Part shown: positions 25,412 to 35,310 of the stretch, one piece after another
How positions within the stretch are numbered: position 1 is the first letter of the stretch
Layout: each line of letters starts with the position of its first letter
Source: an uncultured Eudoraea sp.
Lineage (GTDB): Bacteria > Bacteroidota > Bacteroidia > Flavobacteriales > Flavobacteriaceae
Length of the DNA stretch: 64,000 bases
Reading direction: 5' to 3'
Assembly: GCF_947258525.1 (NCBI RefSeq)
Contig: NZ_CAMYIP010000011.1
Coordinates: 1 to 64,000 of the forward strand
Position numbers and translations under genes: made by a program
Notes under the pieces: generated by a model
The model's input: the letters and a program-made list of their open reading frames with translations, nothing else
The model's database searches: none
Told to the model about the DNA's origin: nothing

Positions 25412-25912
25412 ATGGATATAAAAGAAATTCAAAGTTTAATAAAATTTGTAGCCAAATCGGGCGCTAGTGAAGTGAAACTTGAAACCGATGAAATTAAAAT
25501 AACCATTAGGACAGGAGCATTTAACACACAACCGGAATCTACTACCTATGTGCAGCAAATACCGGTTAGTGCTGCACCTGCTGCTCCATCTTTAGCACCT
25601 GCACCAGTATCCGGCGCGGAAGCTACTCCTGAAGCAAGTGCAGATACTTCGGGCACAGATGAAGACTCTAAATATATTACTATTAAATCGCCCATTATTG
25701 GCACTTTTTATAGAAAACCATCTCCGGACAAACCGCCATTTGTTGAGGTTGGTGCTAATATATCACAGGGTGATGTATTGTGTGTAATTGAGGCAATGAA
25801 ATTATTCAATGATATAGAATCTGAAGTTTCAGGTAAAATAATAAAAGTGTTAGTTGAGGATTCTTCTCCGGTGGAGTTTGACCAGCCTTTATTCCTGGTA
25901 GATCCCTCTTAA
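25412..25912 (+). CDS. accB: Biotin carboxyl carrier protein of acetyl-CoA carboxylase
   Basis: This 166-residue protein has an N-terminal helical part, an Ala/Pro-rich flexible linker (residues about 52-80), and a C-terminal biotinyl domain. The biotinylated Lys is near 130 in 'CVIEAMKLFN'. The 'thumb' segment 'SPIIGTFYRKPSPDKPPFV' precedes it, as in bacterial AccB. It carries the carboxyl group between AccC and the carboxyltransferase. It is encoded between fabH and accC. Confidence 0.97.
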   Translation: MDIKEIQSLIKFVAKSGASEVKLETDEIKITIRTGAFNTQPESTTYVQQIPVSAAPAAPSLAPAPVSGAEATPEASADTSGTDEDSKYITIKSPIIGTFYRKPSPDKPPFVEVGANISQGDVLCVIEAMKLFNDIESEVSGKIIKVLVEDSSPVEFDQPLFLVDPS

Positions 25913-25991
25913 AAATTATTTACAAGGACTTGTTATCAAAACACATTTAAATGTTTGATTTTGGTGTCTTAAGAATCTTTTAGTAAAAACT

Positions 25992-27344
25992 ATGTTTAAA
26001 AAAATACTAATTGCGAACCGAGGTGAAATAGCCTTGCGTATTATAAGGACCTGTAAGGAGATGGGTATAAAGACGGTGGCCGTGTACTCAAAAGCAGATG
26101 AAGAGAGCCTGCATGTGCGATTCGCCGATGAGGCGGTTTGTATTGGCCCGGCACCCAGCCACGAATCCTATCTGAAAATACCCAATATTATTGCTGCAGC
26201 AGAAATTACTAATGCGGATGCAATACATCCCGGCTATGGATTTTTATCTGAAAATTCAAAATTTTCCAAAATTTGTGCGGAACACAAAATTAAATTTATT
26301 GGTGCTTCCGGAGAGCATATAGATAAAATGGGAGATAAAGCTACTGCCAAAGCGACCATGAAAAAGGCAGGTGTGCCCACTATTCCCGGTTCTGAAGGTT
26401 TGCTGAAAGATGTTGGCCATGCAAAAAAAGAAGCAAAGAAAATGGGGTACCCCGTAATGCTAAAGGCTACAGCGGGTGGTGGGGGAAAAGGAATGAGAGC
26501 AGTCTGGAAAGAAGAGAATATTGAAGCGGCTTATGAAAGTGCCGTTCAGGAGGCAACAGCCGCCTTTGGCAATGGCGCGATGTATATGGAAAAACTTATT
26601 GAAGAACCAAGGCATATTGAGATTCAGGTCATCGGAGATCAGTACGGCAAGGCATGCCACCTTTCAGAACGAGATTGCTCAATCCAAAGAAGACATCAGA
26701 AACTTACCGAAGAAACCCCTTCTCCCTTTATGACCGATAATCTGAGGGAAGAAATGGGAAATGCTGCGGTTAAGGCTGCGGAATATATAAAATATGAAGG
26801 TGCAGGGACCATAGAATTTTTGGTAGATAAACATCGGGAATTTTACTTCATGGAAATGAATACTCGTATACAGGTAGAACATCCTATTACAGAACAAGTA
26901 GTGGATTATGACCTGATTAGGGAACAAATATTGGTAGCAGGAGGAGTGCCTATTATAGGCAAAAACTATTTTCCCAAACTTCACGCCATTGAATGCCGAA
27001 TTAATGCAGAAGATCCCTATAACGACTTCAGACCTTCACCGGGAAGAATAACAACTTTGCATACTCCGGGAGGTCACGGAGTACGGTTGGACACTCATGT
27101 TTACAGCGGATATACAATTCCACCAAATTATGATTCAATGATTGCTAAACTTATTACATCGGCCCAGACAAGGGAAGAAGCAATTAATAAAATGAAAAGG
27201 GCCTTGGACGAATTTGTGATTGAAGGCATAGCGACCACGATACCTTTTCATAGGCAATTAATGGATCATCCGGATTATCTGGCAGGGAATTATACTACAA
27301 AATTCATGGAAGATTTTAAGATGGATCCTAAACCAAAAGAATAG
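25992..27344 (+). CDS. accC: Biotin carboxylase subunit of acetyl-CoA carboxylase
   Basis: This 450-residue ATP-grasp enzyme carboxylates the biotin on AccB. It begins '[20 protein letters not shown]'. The glycine-rich ATP loop is '[12 protein letters not shown]', the bicarbonate and biotin site residues lie in 'HIEIQVIGD' and '[12 protein letters not shown]', and the metal site is '[15 protein letters not shown]'. The length and domain order are standard. The 79-base gap from accB holds no terminator, so the two should be co-transcribed. A terminator follows. Confidence 0.97.
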   Translation: MFKKILIANRGEIALRIIRTCKEMGIKTVAVYSKADEESLHVRFADEAVCIGPAPSHESYLKIPNIIAAAEITNADAIHPGYGFLSENSKFSKICAEHKIKFIGASGEHIDKMGDKATAKATMKKAGVPTIPGSEGLLKDVGHAKKEAKKMGYPVMLKATAGGGGKGMRAVWKEENIEAAYESAVQEATAAFGNGAMYMEKLIEEPRHIEIQVIGDQYGKACHLSERDCSIQRRHQKLTEETPSPFMTDNLREEMGNAAVKAAEYIKYEGAGTIEFLVDKHREFYFMEMNTRIQVEHPITEQVVDYDLIREQILVAGGVPIIGKNYFPKLHAIECRINAEDPYNDFRPSPGRITTLHTPGGHGVRLDTHVYSGYTIPPNYDSMIAKLITSAQTREEAINKMKRALDEFVIEGIATTIPFHRQLMDHPDYLAGNYTTKFMEDFKMDPKPKE

Positions 27345-27348
27345 AATT

Positions 27349-27376
27349 AAACTCCGGCCAATGTCGGAGTTTTTTA
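27349..27376 (+). terminator. Terminator after accC
   Basis: AACTCCG pairs with CGGAGTT around the loop GCCAATGT, followed by a T run. It closes the fabH-accB-accC cluster. Confidence 0.8.
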
Positions 27377-27383
27377 TAACACT

Positions 27384-28496
27384 ATGAATCTTAGTTATTG
27401 GGAATATAAAACATGGTTGTCCAACATTGATTTTACAATAGTTGGAAGCGGGATTGTTGGCCTAAATTGTGCATATTATTTGAGCAAAAAATACCCAAAA
27501 GCTAAAATTCTTATTCTTGAAAAAGGGGTATTGCCGCAGGGTGCAAGCACAAAAAATGCCGGATTTGCCTGTTTTGGCAGCATCTCAGAAATTGTTAGCG
27601 ACCTTAAAAGCCATACCGAAGAGGAAGCGCTGCAACTTGTGAGAAGCAGATGGGAAGGTATTCAACTATTACGAAATACCCTGGGGGACTCCAAAATGGA
27701 TTTTCAACAACTTGGAGGGCATGAACTTTTTTTAAAGGAAGACACTAAATTATTTAATGAGTGTTATGAAGCTCTGGGGAGCGTAAATAATTTGCTCGAA
27801 TCAGTTTACGAGCAAGGGCCATATTATTTGCAATCCAACACTTTTGCTTTTGGTAATATCCACGATCATTACATCTCTAGTCGGTTTGAAGCTCAAATTA
27901 ATACAGGGACTATGATGAACGCTTTGTTGTCGTTGGTTCGTCGTTCCGGGATTAACATTTTAAATTCCGTTGAGGTTACTTCTTTTGATGATGGTCAGGG
28001 TACTGTAAAAGTTTGTACTAATCAATTTGAGTTTGAGACAGGAAAGCTTATTATCGCAACAAATGGATTTGCCAATCAGCTTTTAGATCAGGAAGTGAAA
28101 CCTGCCAGGGCACAGGTATTGATTACAAAACCAATTAATAATCTGCAGATTAAGGGGACTTTTCACCTGGATGAGGGTTTTTATTACTTCAGAAATATAG
28201 AGAATCGTATTCTTTTAGGTGGGGGCCGAAATCTGGATTTTAAAACGGAAGAAACATCAGAATTTGGACAAACACAATTAATTCAGAATAGACTGGATGC
28301 CATGTTGCACGAAATCATTTTACCCAATACTGATTTTGAGATTGAGCATAGATGGAGCGGTATTATGGGGATAGGGAATAAAAAGAGACCGATTGTAAAG
28401 CAACTTTCCGATAATTTAATTTGTGGGGTAAGGCTGGGAGGCATGGGGATCGCTATAGGAAGTTTGGTAGGAAAAAATTTAGCGGATTTAACCTGA
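27384..28496 (+). CDS. FAD-dependent oxidoreductase (DAO family)
   Basis: This 370-residue flavoenzyme has the dinucleotide-binding motif 'VGSGIVGLNCAYYLSKK' near residue 20. An acidic residue ends the second strand ('ILILEKG'). The 'GASTKNAGFACFGS' loop is typical of the D-amino acid oxidase/glycine oxidase family, and the C-terminal 'GGGRNLDF' and 'CGVRLGGMGIAIGSLVGKNL' sit at the flavin. The substrate is likely an amine or amino acid but is not determined. Its stop is one base before the next ATG, so the pair form an operon. Confidence 0.85.
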   Translation: MNLSYWEYKTWLSNIDFTIVGSGIVGLNCAYYLSKKYPKAKILILEKGVLPQGASTKNAGFACFGSISEIVSDLKSHTEEEALQLVRSRWEGIQLLRNTLGDSKMDFQQLGGHELFLKEDTKLFNECYEALGSVNNLLESVYEQGPYYLQSNTFAFGNIHDHYISSRFEAQINTGTMMNALLSLVRRSGINILNSVEVTSFDDGQGTVKVCTNQFEFETGKLIIATNGFANQLLDQEVKPARAQVLITKPINNLQIKGTFHLDEGFYYFRNIENRILLGGGRNLDFKTEETSEFGQTQLIQNRLDAMLHEIILPNTDFEIEHRWSGIMGIGNKKRPIVKQLSDNLICGVRLGGMGIAIGSLVGKNLADLT

Positions 28497-28497
28497 C

Positions 28498-28959
28498 ATG
28501 GAAATTTCATTGGCGATCAAGGATGAATTACGCAGATTTTGTGAATCATTTGCAGAGGAGAGAATATTCCGCATAAGAAATACCATTGAGAGCATTAACG
28601 ATTCACTGAAATCTGAGACAAAAAGTAGCGCCGGGGACAAACATGAAACGGGAAGGGCTATGATTCAACTTGAAAGGGAGAAGCTTGGACATCAACTATA
28701 TGAAGCAGAAAAGATGAGACAAGTATTGGCCGGCATTAGTACTTCGAACAACCCTGCTAAAGTTGTTCAGGGCAGTCTTGTAGTCACTGCCGATAGTGCG
28801 TATTACATTTCAATTTCGGCAGGAGCTTTTAAAAAGGGTTCTACACAAATATATTGTGTTTCTGCATTAAGCCCTATAGGGAAAATTCTCTTGGGGAAAT
28901 CTGAAGGACATTGCTTTGATTTTAATCAAAAAACGATTTGTATTGAAAAGATTCTTTGA
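28498..28959 (+). CDS. GreA/GreB-like small protein
   Basis: This 153-residue protein has an N-terminal helical coiled-coil half, including 'SETKSSAGDKHETGRAMIQL'. This acidic, conserved tip loop is reminiscent of GreA-type factors. A C-terminal beta-rich half ('VVTADSAYYISISAGAF ... SALSPIGKILLGKSEG') fits the FKBP-like Gre C-terminal fold, where 'SPIGKALLGK' is the hallmark. It probably binds the RNA polymerase secondary channel. It is translationally coupled to the flavoenzyme upstream. Confidence 0.7.
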   Translation: MEISLAIKDELRRFCESFAEERIFRIRNTIESINDSLKSETKSSAGDKHETGRAMIQLEREKLGHQLYEAEKMRQVLAGISTSNNPAKVVQGSLVVTADSAYYISISAGAFKKGSTQIYCVSALSPIGKILLGKSEGHCFDFNQKTICIEKIL

Positions 28960-29066
28960 TACCATTAGTAAAATGAATACTTAAAAAATACTCAGAATCG
29001 CATATTTTTCAATAAATTGTTCCAGGTCATCTGCCATCTTTAATTGATTGCGCAATCCATATTCAA

Positions 29067-29906
29067 ATGAAAGTTTATAAGGTATTTAAAGGAATTCTGA
29101 TAGAGAATAAAGGAACATTTTATCTATTGGAAAATAAAGATTGGGATTCATTTATTAATGATAATAACCTTTTTACAAAAATAACACAACTGATATCAGA
29201 GCTGAAGCCTCTTCGAGATCCAGAAGTTTACTTAAAAAAAGAACTAATTGCCCCGGTAGGAAGCCAGGAAATCTGGGCAAGTGGTGTGACATATTTCAAT
29301 AGCAAACTAGGACGTGAAGAAGAATCGCGAGAAAAAGGAGGAAGTAATTTTTATGCAAGGGTATATGTCGCAGAAAGACCCGAATTGTTTTTTAAGGCGT
29401 TGGGGCACAAAGCAATAGGTTCCGGAGGTAAAGTCAGAATACGAAAAGACTCTGACTGGGACGTTCCGGAACCGGAGTTGACATTGGTAATTAGCTCATC
29501 TGGTAAAATTGTGGGATACACCATTGGGAATGATATGAGTTCCAGAAGCATTGAAGGAGAAAATCCTTTGTATTTGCCCCAGGCAAAGACTTATGATGGT
29601 TCTGCAGCCATTGGCCCCTGTATTTTGGTTATTGAAGGACCTCTTCCAAGAACAACAAAAATAAGGCTCGAAATAAGCAGAGGGAGTAAACAGGTATTTA
29701 CCGGTGAGATAGGGATAGATCAAATTAAAAGAAAGTTTGAAGATTTGGTAAGTTACCTGTATACCGAAAACACTTTTCCAAACGGAAGCTTATTAATGAC
29801 CGGAACAGGAATAGTGCCGCCTTCAGGATTTACTTTACAAAAAGGGGATGAAATCAAAATTGAAATTGACGGAATTGGGACTTTAGTAAATACGGTTGAC
29901 CAATAA
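29067..29906 (+). CDS. Fumarylacetoacetate hydrolase family protein
   Basis: This 279-residue protein has the FAH catalytic core. Metal-ligand acidic residues are in 'DVPEPELTLVISS' (Glu-x-Glu type) and 'YTIGNDMSSRSIEGENPLY' (Asp). They are followed by 'QAKTYDGSAAIGPCI' and, near the C-terminus, 'LLMTGTGIVPP'. Members hydrolyse or hydrate C-C bonds in 2-keto acids, for example in sugar acid or aromatic breakdown. No pathway partner lies next to it, so the substrate is open. The 107 bases before it hold no gene. Confidence 0.85.
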   Translation: MKVYKVFKGILIENKGTFYLLENKDWDSFINDNNLFTKITQLISELKPLRDPEVYLKKELIAPVGSQEIWASGVTYFNSKLGREEESREKGGSNFYARVYVAERPELFFKALGHKAIGSGGKVRIRKDSDWDVPEPELTLVISSSGKIVGYTIGNDMSSRSIEGENPLYLPQAKTYDGSAAIGPCILVIEGPLPRTTKIRLEISRGSKQVFTGEIGIDQIKRKFEDLVSYLYTENTFPNGSLLMTGTGIVPPSGFTLQKGDEIKIEIDGIGTLVNTVDQ

Positions 29907-29911
29907 TCTAA

Positions 29912-30316
29912 TTATTCATCTTCCGGTTTTTTTCGGCTGGCTTTCTTTTTCGCTATTGCTTTCTTAGATTTCAATCGTTTTTCCACTGAAGCCCTGGAGG
30001 GGGAAGTTTTTTTGCGTTTTTTTGGAACTTTTAACGCCTCTTCAATTAGGTTTAGCAATCGGTCCTCTGCAATTTCCCTATTCTTATGTTGGCTACGGGA
30101 ATCATCACATTGTACCAGGAGATTGTTTTCCGATGTAAGCCGTCTCTTCAGATTTTTGTATAAGCGTTCTTTTTCAGATTCATTAAAAGCCATGGAAATA
30201 GGAATGTTCAAAGTCAGTTCTACTTTTGTAGATACTTTGTTAACATGTTGGCCACCTGCACCGCTACTTCGGACAGCCCTGAACTTTAATTCCTGCAAAA
30301 TCAATTCTTTATTCAT
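29912..30316 (-). CDS. arfB: Ribosome rescue peptidyl-tRNA hydrolase ArfB
   Basis: This 134-residue release-factor-like protein carries the Gly21-Gly22-Gln23 hydrolysis motif in 'SSGAGGQHVNKVSTKVEL'. It also has a C-terminal Lys/Arg-rich tail ('KKRKKTSPSRASVEKRLKSK') that in ArfB inserts into the empty mRNA channel. It frees stalled ribosomes independently of a stop codon. Its start overlaps the end of the ABC ATPase gene by four bases, so the two are translationally coupled. Confidence 0.93.
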   Translation of the reverse strand: MNKELILQELKFRAVRSSGAGGQHVNKVSTKVELTLNIPISMAFNESEKERLYKNLKRRLTSENNLLVQCDDSRSQHKNREIAEDRLLNLIEEALKVPKKRKKTSPSRASVEKRLKSKKAIAKKKASRKKPEDE

Positions 30317-31305
30317 CCTCCTGCGATCGATTGGAGCTTTAGTCTTTCGTTAATTGTTTCAAGAGCGATATTAAGGAAGACTTCTGTATCTGGCTTAATG
30401 TCCCTTTCTGAATGGAAATAGATTATCTGTTCTTCGGTAATTCCTTCAATCAGATAATGACTTCCCATAGGGTATGATTTTTTTATAACTACAGGAAGCC
30501 CAGAATTTCTAGATACCTTAAACTCATGGGCGTAGACAATAATTTTACGTTTGGTATCCGCATATGATTTTATAACGTTTATAGGCACTAAATTGGCTTC
30601 CCCAAAGAGTGAAGCAATATAGAGGTTTCCGGGATTTTTATACAATTCCAATATAGGTTCGTCAGCCAATATTTGGCTATCCTTAAGCACAAGTACCCTG
30701 TCTGCGAAGGGCAATATATCATTATGGTCATGAGTAGCAGTTAAGCAAGTAATCTGCTCCTCTTTCAGATAGTTAAACAAATTTCTTCTCAGGCTGTTTT
30801 TTCTAAAATTGTCGATATGACTGAACGGTTCATCCAGCAGCAGCAACTCGGGCTTTTGAGCTAAAGCCCTGGCTAAAGCAACGCGCTGTTGCTGTCCAAT
30901 ACTCAGATGCTTTACCTTGGTATTTGCAAACTGCTTCATTTCAATAACCTCAAGCAATTCTTGAGTACGTTCTTTTAGTTCTTTTGGATAAATTACTGAG
31001 AGAAACTCAGCAATATTTTCTGAAACGGTAGTTACCCCCATCAGGTCGAACCCCTGTGACATATATTTTACGTAAGACTCTCCCGGGACGAGTTTATAAA
31101 GAGGCCCCTTTACCTTTTTCTTCCCCCAATATATTTCTCCTGATACCGGTTGCAGAGAACCGTAAATTAGCTGTAAAAGAGTGCTTTTACCGCAACCGCT
31201 TTCGCCCATTATGGCAAGATGCTCACCTCTTTCAACAGAAAACCCAATATCATCCAATACCGAATCCTTATCATAGGCAAAAGATAGACCGGTTATTTTT
31301 AACAT
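30313..31305 (-). CDS. ABC transporter ATP-binding protein without a nearby permease
   Basis: This 330-residue ATPase has Walker A 'GESGCGKST' at 34-42, a Q-loop in 'VKYMSQGFDLM', and signature 'LSIGQQQR' near 135 (Ile for the usual Gly at the third position). Walker B is 'LLLLDEPFSHID' and the H-loop is 'TATHDHND'. The C-terminal 100 residues look like a beta-rich TOBE-type regulatory domain, as in iron, spermidine or anion importers. No permease or binding protein lies nearby, so the partner is encoded elsewhere or the protein works alone. It is coupled to arfB by a four-base overlap. Confidence 0.8.
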   Translation of the reverse strand: MLKITGLSFAYDKDSVLDDIGFSVERGEHLAIMGESGCGKSTLLQLIYGSLQPVSGEIYWGKKKVKGPLYKLVPGESYVKYMSQGFDLMGVTTVSENIAEFLSVIYPKELKERTQELLEVIEMKQFANTKVKHLSIGQQQRVALARALAQKPELLLLDEPFSHIDNFRKNSLRRNLFNYLKEEQITCLTATHDHNDILPFADRVLVLKDSQILADEPILELYKNPGNLYIASLFGEANLVPINVIKSYADTKRKIIVYAHEFKVSRNSGLPVVIKKSYPMGSHYLIEGITEEQIIYFHSERDIKPDTEVFLNIALETINERLKLQSIAGG

Positions 31306-31331
31306 GATAATAGCTTATTGACTTTCAAAAA

Positions 31332-31359
31332 AAAATCCGTTTCTACAGAAACGGATTTT
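31332..31359. terminator. Perfect bidirectional terminator
   Basis: AAAATCCGTTTC pairs perfectly with GAAACGGATTTT over 12 base pairs around the loop TACA, with A/T tracts on both sides. On the minus strand it ends the prolyl oligopeptidase gene. Confidence 0.9.
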
Positions 31360-31377
31360 GTTCTGTATTATTGATAG

Positions 31378-33534
31378 TTATTCTTTAAATTCCTTGATGA
31401 CCGCTCTGTTGGGTAATTCCTTATAGTTCATATTATATAAGGTGAATGCAAATATATCGGCATATTGTTCAATTGTTTTACTGACTGGGGTTCCTGCTCC
31501 GTGACCGGCATTAGTTTCAATGCGAATAAGAGTAGGATTAGGACCAGATTGTTTCTCCTGAAGTTCAGCCGCAAATTTAAAACTATGTGCAGGTACAACA
31601 CGGTCATCATGATCTCCAGTTGTAATCAGGGTAGCGGGGTATTCAACTCCTTCTTTAACATTATGTAAAGGAGAGTAACCTTTTAAGTATTCAAACATTT
31701 CTTCGCTATCTTCTGAAGTGCCATAATCATAATGCCAACCTGCACCTGAAGTGAAAGTATGATACCGTAGCATATCCAAAACACCTACAGCCGGTAGTGC
31801 TACTTTCATTAGTTCAGGTCTTTGGGTCATTGTAGCTCCTACTAAAAGACCACCATTAGAACCACCTCTAATTGCTAAATTCTCCGATGAGGTATATTTG
31901 TTTTCAATAAGATACTCTGCGGCAGCTATAAAATCGTCGAACACATTTTGTTTTTTTGTTTTTATACCGGCATTATGCCATTTTTTCCCATATTCTCCAC
32001 CACCTCTCAAGTTTGGCACAGCATAAACACCACCCTGCTCCATCCAAACGGCATTGATAGTGCTGAAAGAAGGGGTAAGGCTTATATTAAATCCACCATA
32101 GCCATAAAGAATGGTCGGGTTTTTAGAATTAAGTTCCAGTCCTTTTTTATAAGTTATAATCATAGGGACTTTTGTTCCATCTTTAGATGTATAGAAAACC
32201 TGTTTAGACTCATAGTCATCCGGATTAAAATCAATTTGTGGTTTCCAGTAAGGGACATATTCGCCCGTTTCCACATTGTATTTATAAGATGAACCCGGGG
32301 TATTATAATTGGTAAAGGAAAAGTAAAATTCCTTTTCTTCTTTTTTTCCACCAAAGCCATTCGCGCTACCTATACCAGGCAGTTTTATTTCCCGGATTAG
32401 CTTACCGTTGTAATCATATTGCAAAACTTTAGAGATAGCATCAACCATATATTCTGCAAAAAAGTAACCCCCACCGGTATTCGGACTAAGAACATGCTCT
32501 GTTTCAGGTATAATATCTTCCCAATTTGCCGGACTAGGGTCTGAAGCATCTACAGCAATGATCTTCTTATTTGGTGCATCTAAATTGGTAACAAAGTATA
32601 GCTTTGAGCCAACATTTTCAATGAAGTCGGTATCTGAATCCTCATGGTCTAATATGGTTATAAGCTTACTATCCGGCTTACTTAAATCTTTTAAATAAAG
32701 CTTATTCCCAGCCGTAGAATTTGCGGCTGAAATAAGGAGGTACTTATTATCCTCTGTCACACTTGCACCTACATACCTGTGTTTTTGATCAGGAGTACCT
32801 CCAAAAATTAATTTATCTGTGCTTTGCGGGCTTCCCAGCTTATGGTAATAAAGTTTGTGCTGGTCTGTCTTGGCAGAGAGTTCACTTCCTTTAGGTTTAT
32901 CATAACTAGAATAATATAAACCTTCATTCTTGTACCAGGATAAGCCACTAAATTTTATATCAATAAGGGTATCCTCAACAATAGTTTTATTTTCAGTCTC
33001 CATTACAATTACCTTTCTCCAGTCACTTCCACCCTCCGAAATGGCATAGGCAGCCATTGAGCCATCTTTAGTGAAACTCAGACCCATAAGGGAAGTAGTT
33101 CCGTCTTCCGAAAAACTATTTGGGTCTAAAAAAACTTCAGCTTCCTGGTTCTCTTTTTGACGGTAAAGCACATATTGGTTTTGGAGCCCGTCATTTTTAT
33201 AAAAATAGGTGTAATCACCTTCGTTAAAAGGGGAACTAAGTTTTTCGTAGTTCCATAGTTGTTCCAATCTGTTTTTCAGATCTTTCCTAAATGGTATTTT
33301 TTCCAAATACCCAAAAGTAACTGTGTTTTCTTCTTTTATCCATTTTTCTGTTTCCTCGCTTCGGTCGTCTTCTAACCAACGGTAAGGATCCTCAACTGTC
33401 GTCCCAAAATAAGTATCAACAGAATCTGTTTTTTTAGTCATTGGATAGTTCACGGCAATGGCATCTTTTTTATCTGATTTCTGGCAAGAAATATTTGTTA
33501 AAATAAGAAGTAATAATATCCCTATATTTTTCAT
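31378..33534 (-). CDS. Prolyl oligopeptidase family (S9A) lipoprotein
   Basis: This 718-residue serine peptidase cuts short proline-containing peptides. A lipobox 'LTNISC' puts the lipid at Cys17, so it is a membrane-anchored periplasmic or surface enzyme. The N-terminus contains '[18 protein letters not shown]', the S9A start. A seven-bladed propeller covers about 90-440. The alpha/beta hydrolase domain holds the Ser in '[10 protein letters not shown]' (near 557), the Asp in 'GDHDDRVVP' and the His in '[11 protein letters not shown]'. The length is as expected for S9A with a signal. It lies alone between two terminators. Confidence 0.93.
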   Translation of the reverse strand: MKNIGILLLLILTNISCQKSDKKDAIAVNYPMTKKTDSVDTYFGTTVEDPYRWLEDDRSEETEKWIKEENTVTFGYLEKIPFRKDLKNRLEQLWNYEKLSSPFNEGDYTYFYKNDGLQNQYVLYRQKENQEAEVFLDPNSFSEDGTTSLMGLSFTKDGSMAAYAISEGGSDWRKVIVMETENKTIVEDTLIDIKFSGLSWYKNEGLYYSSYDKPKGSELSAKTDQHKLYYHKLGSPQSTDKLIFGGTPDQKHRYVGASVTEDNKYLLISAANSTAGNKLYLKDLSKPDSKLITILDHEDSDTDFIENVGSKLYFVTNLDAPNKKIIAVDASDPSPANWEDIIPETEHVLSPNTGGGYFFAEYMVDAISKVLQYDYNGKLIREIKLPGIGSANGFGGKKEEKEFYFSFTNYNTPGSSYKYNVETGEYVPYWKPQIDFNPDDYESKQVFYTSKDGTKVPMIITYKKGLELNSKNPTILYGYGGFNISLTPSFSTINAVWMEQGGVYAVPNLRGGGEYGKKWHNAGIKTKKQNVFDDFIAAAEYLIENKYTSSENLAIRGGSNGGLLVGATMTQRPELMKVALPAVGVLDMLRYHTFTSGAGWHYDYGTSEDSEEMFEYLKGYSPLHNVKEGVEYPATLITTGDHDDRVVPAHSFKFAAELQEKQSGPNPTLIRIETNAGHGAGTPVSKTIEQYADIFAFTLYNMNYKELPNRAVIKEFKE

Positions 33535-33571
33535 GGTAGTTAAAATTTATGAAGACCAAAAATACCATAAA

Positions 33572-33605
33572 AAAACCTTTAAGTGCCCATGCAGTTAAAG
33601 GTTTT
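33572..33605 (-). terminator. Terminator after asd
   Basis: AAAACCTTTAA (33572-33582) pairs with TTAAAGGTTTT (33595-33605). On the minus strand the hairpin is followed by a T tract, so it ends the asd transcript. Confidence 0.8.
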
Positions 33606-33627
33606 AACAGATTTTATGATACTACTA

Positions 33628-34617
33628 TCAGATGAGTTCTTTATGCACCAGATATTCGGCAATTTGAACTGCATTGGTTGCCGCACCTTTTCTGAGATTA
33701 TCAGCAACTATCCACATATTTAAAGTGTTTCGTTGGGTTTCATCTCTTCGAATTCGCCCCACAAAAACATCGTCTTTATCATGCGCATAAACTGGCATAG
33801 GGTATGTGTTGGTATCCGGATTGTCCTGCACAACAACACCCGGAGTATTATTTAGAATTTTTCTCACCTCATTTAGTTCAAAGTCAGATTCAAATTCAAC
33901 ATTAACCGATTCAGAATGACCTCCTGCTGTAGGAATACGCACAGCGGTTGCTGATATTGAAAATGTACGGTCGTCCAGTATCTTTTGGGGTTCCCTCGCC
34001 AATTTCATTTCTTCCTTCGTATACCCATTGTCCATAAAAGTGTCGCAATGAGGTAAAGCATTTCTGTTGATAGGATATGGATATGCCATTTCACCTTGTA
34101 TTCCGGCCATTTCATTCTCCAACTGTTTTACGGCTTTTACCCCTGTACCTGAAACGGATTGATATGTGGAAACCACAACCCGCTTCATTTTATATCTGGA
34201 GTGCAAGGGTGCCAGTACCATAACAAGCTGTATAGTTGAACAATTGGGATTGGCAATTATTTTATCTTCTTTCGTAAGCGTATTTGCATTAATTTCCGGA
34301 ACTACCAACTTTTTTTCAGGATCCATGCGCCAGGCAGAAGAGTTATCAATTACAGTTGTACCCATTGCTGCAAATTTTGGCGCCCATGTTAATGATGTTT
34401 CTCCTCCGGCAGAAAAAATAGCCAGATCCGGACGCGCAGCAACGGCATCCTCAAGGCCTATTACGCTAATGGATTGTCCATTATAGGACATCTTTTTGCC
34501 AACAGATCGCTCTGATGCTACCAATAACAATTCAGTTATTGGAAAATCTCGTTCCTTGAGCACTTTAAGCATTACCTCACCAACCATACCGGTGGCGCCT
34601 ACCACAGCTACCTTCAT
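33628..34617 (-). CDS. asd: Aspartate-semialdehyde dehydrogenase
   Basis: This 329-residue enzyme reduces aspartyl phosphate to the semialdehyde, the branch point to lysine, diaminopimelate, methionine and threonine. The NADP loop 'VAVVGATGMVGEVML' is at the start. The catalytic Cys lies in 'IANPNCSTIQLV' near 130, and the substrate-binding 'QSVSGTGVKA' and 'IPTAGGHSESVN' (His) are present. The length is standard for the Bacteroidota form. It is monocistronic between two terminators. Confidence 0.96.
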   Translation of the reverse strand: MKVAVVGATGMVGEVMLKVLKERDFPITELLLVASERSVGKKMSYNGQSISVIGLEDAVAARPDLAIFSAGGETSLTWAPKFAAMGTTVIDNSSAWRMDPEKKLVVPEINANTLTKEDKIIANPNCSTIQLVMVLAPLHSRYKMKRVVVSTYQSVSGTGVKAVKQLENEMAGIQGEMAYPYPINRNALPHCDTFMDNGYTKEEMKLAREPQKILDDRTFSISATAVRIPTAGGHSESVNVEFESDFELNEVRKILNNTPGVVVQDNPDTNTYPMPVYAHDKDDVFVGRIRRDETQRNTLNMWIVADNLRKGAATNAVQIAEYLVHKELI

Positions 34618-34727
34618 GTCTTTACAATTTAGTGCTCAAAGGTATTGCAACCAATGTTGAAGAACAAGACTTTTTATTAAAAATATAAAAATATAACAAA
34701 ATGTTATATAATTAACAACATTAAAAA

Positions 34728-34770
34728 AATGGCCACCAATTCAGTTTGCGAAAGCTAAATGGTGGCCTTT
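34728..34770 (-). terminator. Terminator after mscL
   Basis: GGCCACCA (34731-34738) pairs with TGGTGGCC (34760-34767). Read on the minus strand, the hairpin is followed by a run of T, closing mscL. Confidence 0.85.
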
Positions 34771-34823
34771 AGGTTAATTTAGTAATGTAGCGGTAACTCC
34801 CGAAGTGGAAGCTTTATATCTAA

Positions 34824-35225
34824 TTATTTTTTCAGTAAATCTCTGATTTGTGTTAATAGCTCTTCCTGACTTGGTCCTGAAGGAGCTGGCGGTGGTGGTG
34901 GCGTTTTTGTTTTGTTATAAGCCTTAACGATAATAAACATTACAAATCCAACAATAAGGAGATTAACAATGGTGTTTACCCACGCACCCCATCGAACTGC
35001 ATTTTCTGCTACATAGCCCGCTTCTCCTTCAACCCCTGAAGCCTCTGTGAGGACATACTTTAAATTGGCAAAATCTACTCCTCCAGCAAATTCTCCTACT
35101 ATTGGCATAATAATGTCCGCTACGAAGCCATTAATAACGAGGCCTATGGCTCCGGCCATGATTACCGCAACTGCAAAATCAATTACATTGCCGGTCATAA
35201 TAAAATTCTTAAATTCTTTTAACAT
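34824..35225 (-). CDS. mscL: Large-conductance mechanosensitive channel
   Basis: This 133-residue membrane protein opens under turgor to release solutes during osmotic downshock. The start at 35225 gives 'MLKEFKNFIMTGNVIDFAVA', the conserved N-terminal helix and first transmembrane segment; the upstream open frame adds an unrelated stretch. The second segment is near 85-105 ('NLLIVGFVMFIIVKAYN'). A Pro-rich linker follows ('KTPPPPPAPS'), then a C-terminal helix 'EELLTQIRDLLKK' that forms the cytoplasmic bundle. Confidence 0.95.
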   Translation of the reverse strand: MLKEFKNFIMTGNVIDFAVAVIMAGAIGLVINGFVADIIMPIVGEFAGGVDFANLKYVLTEASGVEGEAGYVAENAVRWGAWVNTIVNLLIVGFVMFIIVKAYNKTKTPPPPPAPSGPSQEELLTQIRDLLKK

Positions 35226-35310
35226 GTTATTAGTTTTTAAATGGTTAGATAATAAATGCACTGGTAAGATACTCAAAATAACTATGCTTAACAATATGCC
35301 AAACAGACCG

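Noticed and set aside
28960-29066. Short minus-strand frame ending 'EKYAILSIF'
   Set aside because: It is only about 30 codons long and runs into a stop on both sides; no start context or relation to neighbours.
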